From: Chloroflexota bacterium
Lineage (GTDB): Bacteria; Chloroflexota; Dehalococcoidia; Bin125
Direction of reading: 5' to 3'
DNA: 64,000 nt
Assembly: GCA_026707145.1 (NCBI GenBank)
Contig: JAPOXK010000023.1
Coordinates: 62,001 to 126,000, forward strand
Shown: positions 57,441 through 64,000 of the stretch, one piece after another
Layout of the letters: each line of letters opens with the position of its first letter
Position numbering within the stretch: position 1 is the stretch's first letter
Program-made: the position numbers and the translations under genes
The notes under the pieces: generated by a model
What the model was told of the DNA's origin: nothing
The model's input: the letters and a program-made list of their open reading frames with translations, nothing else
The model's database searches: none

Positions 57441-60200
57441 ATGCCTACGCAGACTACCCACTCCCAGCGCCCGCGCCAACCCGGCGCCCGCACCCACCAG
57501 ATCCTCGTCATCGGCGACGACGGCACCTACCGCCGCATCGACGCCCCGGACCAGCCCCTCACTCTCGAGGTGATGCAGGGCCTCGTCGACGGGCTCATCG
57601 AGCGCGTCAGCACCGCCGGCTTCGACGTCTGGCTCAACGAGGCAGGGCTCTTGCGCGAGAGCTTCGGGCTCAACATCGCCGCCAGCTGGCTGCTCCACGA
57701 GCACGGCGCCTCCGGCCACGAGATCTACGGGCCGGCCTTCCTCGCCCGCGTCGAGGGGGAGGAGAGCCACCCGCTACCGGTCGCCCAGGTCCAGCAGCTG
57801 GTCGACGTCATCGAGACGCTCGGCTGGGAGAACCAGCACGAGGTCATCCCGATCGCGGGCGGGAGCGGGGAGGAGGTCGAGGAGCCTCCTTCCCGCTTCT
57901 TCCAGTGCTGGCCCATGGCCGCCTACTTCGCCGACCTGGCCGAGGAGAGCTGGGACCAGACGAACGGGAACTACAACGTCGACGAGGACCTCTTCGAGGC
58001 CTGCTGCGTCGGCGCCCACCTGGCCTACTTCCTCGGCACCAAGCTGCACGACCGCGGCGCGCGCAGCGAGCACCACGACTTCATCGACGGCATCCGCGCC
58101 TTCGCCGACAAGCTCGGCATCGAGCACTGGCAACTGAACCACGTGCTCTACGCCGGCGGCGCCCAGTCCGATCCGTTCGGCAGCAAGCAATGGCACGTCC
58201 CGCCGGCCGTCGTCTTCGCCAACCTCCTCTCCATCGAGAAGGTCCCCGACTTCGAGACGGCCGAGGCCATGCACCTGGACGCGCTCGTCGCCTACGCGAA
58301 GACCCTCCTGCAGTACGACGGCGAGATCTTCGTCGACCCCGAGTACCCGACGGAGCTCTCCATGTTCCGCTGCCGAGGCCCCTGGACCGGCGTCTGCGAG
58401 GTCTGCGAGGACCAGCGACTCGCCAGCACCGACGTCGCCTTCTACGACAGCCGCGAGTGGCTCGATCACCTGGTCAACGACCCCGTTCCCATGCGCACGC
58501 CGATTGCCGGTGGCAGCATCGAGGCCAGCTGCATCGGCCGCGCCCGCTGCATCGTGCAGAAGGACCACGAGCACTGCTGGGCCCACGAGCCCGCCTGCCA
58601 CGCCGCCTTCTGCCACTGCCAGGACAGCACCCCGACGACCGAGCAGGCCTACGCGGAGCAGCTGCGCGAGGAGACGCGGCCACCCGCCCGGCCCATCGCC
58701 GGCGGGAGCGACGTTGGCACCACCACCGCGGTCGACGTCCGCTGCGACCAGTGCACCAGCACCTGGCAGATCGAGGCCGGCGACGCCCTCACCTGCCCCA
58801 TCTGCGGGACCGCCGAGCACAGCGTCATGCGCCTCGGCCCCCTGGCCAGCGAGGCGCTGCGCATCGCCGGCGAAGAGGCCCGGCTGCTGTTCTACAAGCG
58901 GACGGTCGGCGGGCCGCCGATCGAGGGAGGGAGCGGCGCGGAGGAGCCGCTCCCCCTCGTCTTTCCCACCGACAGCAGCGACGAGACGCCGACCAAGCAC
59001 CAGTTCAGCGTCGAGACCGTCGAGCGCATCGACGCCGAGCGCCGCTGGTTCGTCATCGCCTCCAGCGAGGCCGAGATCCGCGCCGAGGAGGGCGACGCGG
59101 AGTGGGAGGAAGTCGTGAAAGAGCACGGCGAGGACCTGATCGAGCAGACCATCCTCGAGATCACCCACTTCGACGATTGCGAGGCCTGCGAGGAGCTCCC
59201 ACTCATCGCCGGCGGCGCCACCGCCGCGCCCAAGCTCCTCTGGGAGACCCACGGCCGCGGCGGGCTGCGCGAGTACACGAGCGGCAACTACGCCATCTTC
59301 CACCCCTACCCCGAGGAGCTGGAGAAGCACGGCCGCGGCCCTCTGCGCCTCTCCCGCCGGTGGCGCGTCGTCTTCGAGGACCGGCACTACACCAAGGAGC
59401 ACGGCTGGGTCGGGCCCAGCACCAAGCTCGGCACCTTCGACACGCTCAGCGAGGCGAAGGCCTGCGCCCAGCGCCACGCCGACGAGCGGGCCACCGGCCA
59501 GATGGAGCTCAAGCCCATCGCCGGGGGCAGCGGCGAGGAACCACCCCCGCGGCTCACCACGCGGGAGCGGAAGGAGCGCCGCCTCTACCGCCGCGAGGAC
59601 TGGGCCGACAGCCGTCGGCGCAAGCTCGATAGCGCCCGCCAGGAGTACGACCAGCGCCTGCAGGAGCTGCCGCCCATGGGCGAGCCCATCCACGTCGGCC
59701 ATCACTCCGAGCGCCGGCACCGCAACGCTATCAAGCGCCTCGACCGCGCCTTCGACAAGATCGGCGAGCACTCGCAGATGCTGGAGCGCCACGAGAGCAA
59801 GGCCGCCGGCATCCGGCACCAGCTGGACGTCTCCATCTACGACGATGACGACGACGCCATCGAGCAGCTGCAGCTCCGCATCGCCGAGCTCGAAGCCCAG
59901 CGCGACCGCATGAAGGCCATCAACGCCTGGTTCGCCAAGCACGGCGGCATCCCCAAGCGCCGGGTGCCGCGGGGATCGAGCCGCGAGCTCTTCGAGCGGG
60001 CCGCCGACGCTATCAAGCGGGCCCACGCCGAGCTGCACTTCACCGACAAGGAAGGCCAGGACCTGGTCCGCGCCCTCGAGTTCAACGACGTGGTCGGCTA
60101 CCCGCCTTACGCCCTCTCCAATCTCGGCGGCAACATCCGCCGCCAGGTCAAGCGGCTGGAGCGCCTGCGGAAGGAGGCTGGCGATGCCTCGAAGCCTTAG
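57441..60200 (+). CDS. PIAGGS-punctuated multidomain (polyvalent-type) protein
   Basis: The 919-residue protein has modules separated by six copies of a PIAGGS motif at residues 137 (PIAGGS), 354 (PIAGGS), 418 (PIAGGS), 493 (PIEGGS), 588 (LIAGGA) and 692 (PIAGGS). Modules: 1-136, DUF3846-like (HQILVIGDDGTYRRID ... GPAFLARVEGEE); 143-353, unrecognised helical domain; 360-417, Cys/His-rich (CWAHEPACHAAFCHC); 424-492, zinc ribbon (CDQC...CPIC); 499-587 and 594-691, small unrecognised alpha/beta domains; 698-919, DUF3560-like (GEPIHVGHHSERRHRNAI) with coiled coil. The codons for the motif differ between copies. DUF3846 and DUF3560 are typical of plasmids and phages, usually as separate proteins. 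Cleavage at the motif into separate proteins is a hypothesis. Confidence 0.85.
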   Translation: MPTQTTHSQRPRQPGARTHQILVIGDDGTYRRIDAPDQPLTLEVMQGLVDGLIERVSTAGFDVWLNEAGLLRESFGLNIAASWLLHEHGASGHEIYGPAFLARVEGEESHPLPVAQVQQLVDVIETLGWENQHEVIPIAGGSGEEVEEPPSRFFQCWPMAAYFADLAEESWDQTNGNYNVDEDLFEACCVGAHLAYFLGTKLHDRGARSEHHDFIDGIRAFADKLGIEHWQLNHVLYAGGAQSDPFGSKQWHVPPAVVFANLLSIEKVPDFETAEAMHLDALVAYAKTLLQYDGEIFVDPEYPTELSMFRCRGPWTGVCEVCEDQRLASTDVAFYDSREWLDHLVNDPVPMRTPIAGGSIEASCIGRARCIVQKDHEHCWAHEPACHAAFCHCQDSTPTTEQAYAEQLREETRPPARPIAGGSDVGTTTAVDVRCDQCTSTWQIEAGDALTCPICGTAEHSVMRLGPLASEALRIAGEEARLLFYKRTVGGPPIEGGSGAEEPLPLVFPTDSSDETPTKHQFSVETVERIDAERRWFVIASSEAEIRAEEGDAEWEEVVKEHGEDLIEQTILEITHFDDCEACEELPLIAGGATAAPKLLWETHGRGGLREYTSGNYAIFHPYPEELEKHGRGPLRLSRRWRVVFEDRHYTKEHGWVGPSTKLGTFDTLSEAKACAQRHADERATGQMELKPIAGGSGEEPPPRLTTRERKERRLYRREDWADSRRRKLDSARQEYDQRLQELPPMGEPIHVGHHSERRHRNAIKRLDRAFDKIGEHSQMLERHESKAAGIRHQLDVSIYDDDDDAIEQLQLRIAELEAQRDRMKAINAWFAKHGGIPKRRVPRGSSRELFERAADAIKRAHAELHFTDKEGQDLVRALEFNDVVGYPPYALSNLGGNIRRQVKRLERLRKEAGDASKP

Positions 60201-60414
60201 CGATCAGCAGCACAGCCGCGTCCGCGCCCGCCTCAAGATGACCGAGCGAGCGCTCGCTGCCCACAAGCTCTTCGCTGCGGCCACCTTGCTGCGCGAGGTC
60301 CTCGGCGACGTGGAGCAGCCCGAGGGCCCATGCCCGGTCTGCACCGGCGACCGCTGCGACCTGGTCCTCTGCCGCGCCCGGCTCGCCCAGCACGAGCGCG
60401 CCCCCACCATCTAG
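60184..60414 (+). CDS. Small Cys-containing helical protein
   Basis: The 76-residue product starts at an ATG inside the end of the large gene (17-base overlap), 5 bases after AAGGAGG. Its first half is basic and helical (SRVRARLKMTERALAAHKLFAAATLLREVLGD). The second half has CPVCTGDRCDLVLC, a possible metal site. The overlap indicates translational coupling with the PIAGGS protein. Confidence 0.7.
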   Translation: MPRSLSDQQHSRVRARLKMTERALAAHKLFAAATLLREVLGDVEQPEGPCPVCTGDRCDLVLCRARLAQHERAPTI

Positions 60415-60427
60415 AAAGGAGCGTCCT

Positions 60428-60658
60428 ATGCCTGACTCCAACGTCCTGCGCCCCTGCCCCGGCACGCACGAGCACGACTGCGGCGCCGAGCTCGCCGGGA
60501 CCCCCAAGCACCGCAAGCGCTGCCTCGAATGCAGCAACGACTACGCCAACGAACGGCGCCGCGCGCGCCGCGCCGGCATCCCCTTCGACATCCCAAAGGA
60601 GCAGCTCGAGCTGCCCATCACCGTCGGCGAGCAAGGAGAGCAAGCGAGGTTCTCATGA
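60428..60658 (+). CDS. Small Cys-rich basic protein
   Basis: The 76-residue product follows AAAGGAG by 6 bases. CPGTHEHDCGAEL...KHRKRCLECSNDYANERRRARRAG resembles a short zinc-finger or ribosome-hibernation/transposon-associated style Cys-rich segment, but no family is certain. It is cotranscribed with the preceding genes. Confidence 0.68.
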   Translation: MPDSNVLRPCPGTHEHDCGAELAGTPKHRKRCLECSNDYANERRRARRAGIPFDIPKEQLELPITVGEQGEQARFS

Positions 60659-60726
60659 ACACGCCACGCCACCACCACCAGGGAAGGAGTCGGGCGCCAC
60701 CGGATGGGGGTTCTTCTTCTCCGTAA
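60655..60726 (+). CDS. Possible 23-residue ORF coupled by ATGA overlap
   Basis: The ATG overlaps the stop of the previous gene as ATGA. The peptide is MNTPRHHHQGRSRAPPDG and ends SSSP. Only a weak GCGAGG lies upstream. It may be a short coupled product or chance. Confidence 0.3.
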   Translation: MNTPRHHHQGRSRAPPDGGSSSP

Positions 60727-60873
60727 AGAGGAGCCCGCCCCTCACCATACAGATCCGACTTAAAACCGTTGGCCTTGAGAACTAGACAGGGCGTTGCTCG
60801 TGGGAGCCGCCGACCGCCGGCCGCCCAACGCCGACACAAGCCCGTACACGTCGCCTGTGGTTAGACTCCGATA

Positions 60874-60888
60874 GCGACTCCGAGTCGC
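60874..60888. other. Hairpin immediately after the helicase stop
   Basis: GCGACT and AGTCGC pair around CCG. The hairpin touches the stop codon of the minus-strand helicase gene. It could be part of a terminator, but no T-run follows. Confidence 0.4.
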
Positions 60889-63800
60889 CTACTCCGCCAA
60901 GCCGTCCGAGCAGACGATGCGGATCAGTTCCGGCTCCGACGGCCGCGCCGCAACGGAAGCGTCGGGAACGTTGAGGCGGTAGCGCTCGCGCAGGGCTTCA
61001 AGGCGGATCCGCAGCACTCGCCCCTCAAGCCGCAGGTGTCGGATCTCGTCTAGGGCATTCTCCGCAGCCGTAGGCAATTCGCCAATGAAGATCCGGCGAA
61101 GCGTCTCGATCCGCCGCGTCTCTTCCGAATCGTCGGCTGTGGCCCGGCTGGCAAGGGCCAGTTGCCGGGACACATAGCGCCGCGATCGCGTGTTGCGCGG
61201 CCGGCGGGTCCTGCCCAGTCGCTGCCCGAACTCCGTCTTGAAGGCCTCGGCGGCCGCCATGACCCGCTCGTTCGTGTCGTCGGGCAGCGCCTCGCCCGGC
61301 GTCTCTGGGCTGCACTGGGCCGCCGCTACGAACTGGACAGGGCTGATGGAGCGGGGTGCACGACCCGACCCCACGGCGTAGCAGCCGTGAATCTCCCCGG
61401 CGCCGAGGAGCACCAGCGTCTCGCCGGGCCGGGGATCATCGAAGGCCGCCGGAGGAGCGGCGGCTAGGTTGGCCGGTGAGAGAAGCGGTGCCTGCACTCC
61501 ATCAATGGGAAGCACGTTCTGCGCGTAGCTGTCGTTGTCAGCATCCTCCCGCGGTTGCTGCACCGGTTGCACCAGGAGTGCCGACCGGATGCCGTCCGGC
61601 AGGGAGCTGATAGTCCCCCACAGTGCCGGGTCGTCCTCCCGGATGCGCTGCAGCAGGGCCACCGCCCGCTGGTGCGCCGCCACCTCGTCGAGGCCATCGT
61701 CGCTCTCCGGCAGCCGCCGCTTATCGTAAATGCGATACATGGCACCAGCGTTGAGGCGCTCGGATTCCGACAGGAGCTTGTTGTCGAGGCCGATTAGATC
61801 ATGGAACGCCTGGATGCGCCGGTGTAGCCGCCCCGTCAGCTCGAGGCCGGCGTCGACCTCCAAGTCGGGCCACATGTTGTGCAGGTCGATCACGGCGTGC
61901 TCGGTGCCGATGCGGTCGACGCGGCCGAACCGCTGGATGAGGTGCACGGGGTTCCAGTGCAGGTCGTAGTTCAAGACGCGTGCGCAGTCCTGCAGATTCT
62001 GGCCCTCCGACACAAGGTCCGTGGCCAGCAGGAGGCGGATTTCCGGTCCCGGAAGCTCGCGCCCCGCAGGCGGGTTGGAACGCGGCGAGAACCGGGTGAC
62101 GAGCCCCTCCACTTCACCGCGATTGCTTCCGCTCAAACGCGCGATCGCTGGATCGCGGCCACCGGGATTCAGTTGCTCGTACAGGTAATCGACGGTCGTC
62201 TCGGCCTCGGAGAAGATGAGCACCTTGCCCGCCCGCACGTCGGGCCGATCGAGGAATGCCCGGAGAGCCCGCAGCTTATCGTCGTCCTCGGGCGCGATCG
62301 CCCGCACCCGTGCCGCGAGCCCGGCCAAGACGGCGTGATCCGCGTCGAGATCGGTGATCAAGCGCTCCGTATCGAAGTGGGCAACTGGATGCGCGGTACG
62401 GGAATCATCCCCGCGTGCCTGTTCTTCCTGTTGCAGAATCTCCAGCAGTTCGTCGGCATCGAACCGCTCTCCGGCGAGCACACGGCTTGCCGTCGCACCG
62501 ACGGGGACGTAGCCGGCTTCAAGGCCCTCGCGAAAGTGGCGATTGCTTCGGCTCAAGGCTTCAAGGGTGGAGAGGAAGGCGGCAGCGCTCGACTCGAAGC
62601 GCTTCAGCAGCAGCATCTTCATCAGGCCGGCGAGCTGCGTCCTGGTCCGCAGCAGCCCGCGGTACTCCGGCCGCGGCTTGAATTCCTCGTGCAGGTAGTC
62701 GGAGGCTCGATAGCGCGTGGCTTTGTGCGCCTTCAGCGCGTCCGTGATTTCCTTGAAGGTTCCCGCCCGGGCATAGACGCGGTCGAGCCGGTAGTCGACG
62801 TTCTCCAGGACCGGGGTCGGGAACTGCACCGGCCGGCCCCCGACGATCGCGCTATCGCCATAGAGGTCACGAATGTCGCGCCGGCGCCGCCGAATGAATA
62901 GAGGAGACAGCACCTGCGTGATGTCGGCGCGGGGCACGGTCGGTTCTGCGGGTGGCAGTGGCGGCGTGGGTGTGGAGCGCTCTCGGCTCCAGTCCACGTA
63001 CTCAGCCTCATAGTTCGCTTTCGCCATCCGGTGGTCGAGCCACCGCTGCGCGTTGCGAAAGTACTCCCGCAGGTCGAGCGGCTCGATGGCCAGGCCGTGA
63101 TCGGTGTCATCCAAGAACAGCCTGAGCTGGCGGTAAATGTCCAGCGGGCCGAGGTTCTGGGGCGTGGCGCTGAGCAGCACCACCTTGTGGTCGCCGGCCT
63201 CAAGGTACTCCTGCAGGCCCGCGTAGCGCTGGTTGCGATTGCGGAAGTTATGGGCTTCGTCGACCAGCACCGGCCCCCGGTCCGGGTATTCCCGACTGAG
63301 AACGATGCCGCGCTCGGGCGGCGCGGCGTCAACGTAGCGGCCAAGCTCCTCGTCGAACTCGGCCTCTCCGGACGGGACGATCATGCTGTGCGAGATCACC
63401 GAAGCGCCGAGTTGGAAACGTTCGTTGAACGACTCCCACATCGGCTTCAATCCGGCGGGACAGAGGATGAGCGGGCGGCCGTCGTGCGGGTAACTGAACT
63501 GGAGCTGGCGAAGCAACTCGGCGCCGATGAAGGTCTTGCCCAACCCTACGACGTCGCCGATGTAGCAGCCGCCGTGGATGTCGATCATTGCCAGGCCGCG
63601 GCGCACGGCGTCCAGCTGAAAGTTGGCCAACTCCTCATCCCGCGGCGGTAGCGGCAGTTCAGTCGCCCCGGCGCCCCCGTGGTAGAGCTCGTAGAGGGCC
63701 TTGAGGTACACGTGGTAGGGCGGCGTCTTCGCCAGCGCCCAGGAGCGGTCGAGTTCCAACTGCAGCGCCTCGCTGACGTCCTCCGCATCCTCCCAGAGGG

Positions 63801-64000
63801 CGTCGAACCATTCGCGCAGGGTGGCCATCTCCGCATCGCCGGTGACGCGCACGTTGAGCTCGGTGTTGCCGCTGAACCCGGCCAGCGTGAGGTTCGAGGA
63901 GCCGACGACCGCCGCGCCGGGCTCGGCGTGGTCGTGGTACCAGCAAAGGTAGGCCTTGGCGTGCAGCGGGCTGCGCCGGTAGGCCCGGATTTCCGCCTGG
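60889..64000 (-). CDS. PLD-nuclease/SNF2-type helicase fusion (5' end outside window)
   Basis: The ORF track starts at 63852, but the frame is open to the right edge. The extra part contains SPLHAKAYLCWY and AAVVGSSNLTLAGFSGNTELNV, the C-terminal HxK half of a phospholipase-D-like nuclease domain. Then follow a SNF2/superfamily-2 helicase with Walker A GDVVGLGKTF, DEAH-box VDEAHNFRNR, LLSATPQN, and the second RecA domain (LIFSEAETTVDYLYEQL, ATDLVSEGQNLQDC, QRFGRVDRIG). The C-terminal ~250 residues are unrecognised. Such PLD-helicase fusions occur in defence and mobile-element contexts. It is convergent to the ssb operon. The start and any upstream partner genes are outside the window. Confidence 0.9.
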   Translation of the reverse strand, partial: QAEIRAYRRSPLHAKAYLCWYHDHAEPGAAVVGSSNLTLAGFSGNTELNVRVTGDAEMATLREWFDALWEDAEDVSEALQLELDRSWALAKTPPYHVYLKALYELYHGGAGATELPLPPRDEELANFQLDAVRRGLAMIDIHGGCYIGDVVGLGKTFIGAELLRQLQFSYPHDGRPLILCPAGLKPMWESFNERFQLGASVISHSMIVPSGEAEFDEELGRYVDAAPPERGIVLSREYPDRGPVLVDEAHNFRNRNQRYAGLQEYLEAGDHKVVLLSATPQNLGPLDIYRQLRLFLDDTDHGLAIEPLDLREYFRNAQRWLDHRMAKANYEAEYVDWSRERSTPTPPLPPAEPTVPRADITQVLSPLFIRRRRRDIRDLYGDSAIVGGRPVQFPTPVLENVDYRLDRVYARAGTFKEITDALKAHKATRYRASDYLHEEFKPRPEYRGLLRTRTQLAGLMKMLLLKRFESSAAAFLSTLEALSRSNRHFREGLEAGYVPVGATASRVLAGERFDADELLEILQQEEQARGDDSRTAHPVAHFDTERLITDLDADHAVLAGLAARVRAIAPEDDDKLRALRAFLDRPDVRAGKVLIFSEAETTVDYLYEQLNPGGRDPAIARLSGSNRGEVEGLVTRFSPRSNPPAGRELPGPEIRLLLATDLVSEGQNLQDCARVLNYDLHWNPVHLIQRFGRVDRIGTEHAVIDLHNMWPDLEVDAGLELTGRLHRRIQAFHDLIGLDNKLLSESERLNAGAMYRIYDKRRLPESDDGLDEVAAHQRAVALLQRIREDDPALWGTISSLPDGIRSALLVQPVQQPREDADNDSYAQNVLPIDGVQAPLLSPANLAAAPPAAFDDPRPGETLVLLGAGEIHGCYAVGSGRAPRSISPVQFVAAAQCSPETPGEALPDDTNERVMAAAEAFKTEFGQRLGRTRRPRNTRSRRYVSRQLALASRATADDSEETRRIETLRRIFIGELPTAAENALDEIRHLRLEGRVLRIRLEALRERYRLNVPDASVAARPSEPELIRIVCSDGLAE

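Noticed and set aside
57849-59531. PIAGGS copies as a DNA-level repeat insertion
   Set aside because: The copies use different codons and share no flanking DNA, so a recent mobile DNA repeat does not explain them.
57774-60038. 754-residue minus-strand ORF across the PIAGGS gene
   Set aside because: It has low-complexity Leu/Ala/Val/Asp composition and no ribosome binding site. The plus frame has zinc ribbons, DUF3846/DUF3560-like motifs and a ribosome binding site.
48477-64000. CRISPR array in the repeat-rich accessory region
   Set aside because: The repeats are degenerate, unevenly spaced and in both orientations, and no cas gene is present.

Overview
The window looks like a GC-rich bacterial chromosome segment joined to an accessory region. 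The housekeeping genes (mfd, pth, hisG, pyrE, nuoB/I/G, dut, an ECF sigma/anti-sigma pair), the lipoproteins with Pro/Ala-rich linkers, the GWNLVGW-type secreted repeats, DUF2203 and a plant-type LRR metalloprotease fit the Chloroflexota (Dehalococcoidia/SAR202-like, possibly marine or sponge-associated). That placement is an inference from gene content and style, since no rRNA is present.

Region 1 (1-4.4 kb) encodes cell-envelope proteins: a secreted repeat protein cut by the left edge, a lipoprotein split by a one-base frameshift, and a large lipoprotein with an internally duplicated, propeller-like body. A tRNA-Pro(GGG) follows. Region 2 (4.6-48.5 kb) is ordinary chromosome: DNA repair (mfd, a uracil-DNA glycosylase-like protein), pth, two cysteine desulfurases (the second next to an IscA/ErpA carrier and nuoB-nuoI-nuoG), an NDP-forming acyl-CoA synthetase pair, acs-dinB-hydroxyacid dehydrogenase, hisG, a ferritin-VIT1 fusion, a MetF-like protein, an ECF sigma factor with its anti-sigma factor, an ABC ATPase, a second frameshifted lipoprotein, a ClC transporter, a LysM lipoprotein and dUTPase. 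Its most unusual protein is a 1236-residue secreted gluzincin-type metalloprotease with 16 plant-style leucine-rich repeats.

Region 3 (48.6-64 kb) is accessory DNA. A complete IS1595-type transposon (49310-51748) has 23-bp terminal inverted repeats with one mismatch, a perfect 8-bp target duplication (AACGAGGC) and two cargo genes beside the transposase. Around it lie HTH genes on the minus strand: a 482-residue protein with an N-terminal HTH and two copies of an unrecognised ~180-residue domain, and a small stand-alone relative of that HTH interrupted by an in-frame TAG. Next comes 2.6 kb with no convincing gene. It is packed with dispersed repeats and palindromes, including two ~99-bp elements made of concentric inverted repeats. 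On its far side a plus-strand operon encodes two small acidic proteins, a Cys-rich protein, SSB, and a 919-residue multidomain protein (DUF3846-like N-terminus, Cys/His modules, DUF3560-like C-terminus). The modules of this large protein are separated by six copies of a PIAGGS motif written with different codons. Two or three more small genes follow. A convergent PLD-SNF2 helicase runs off the right edge.

The accessory block (duplicated-domain HTH protein, palindrome-rich divergent intergenic region, SSB, PIAGGS-punctuated protein) resembles the replication/establishment region of an integrated plasmid or conjugative element. It is the best candidate here for an undescribed system: the large protein looks like a polyvalent protein that may be processed at PIAGGS, and the palindromes look like an origin, partition site or operator. 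All three roles are inference.
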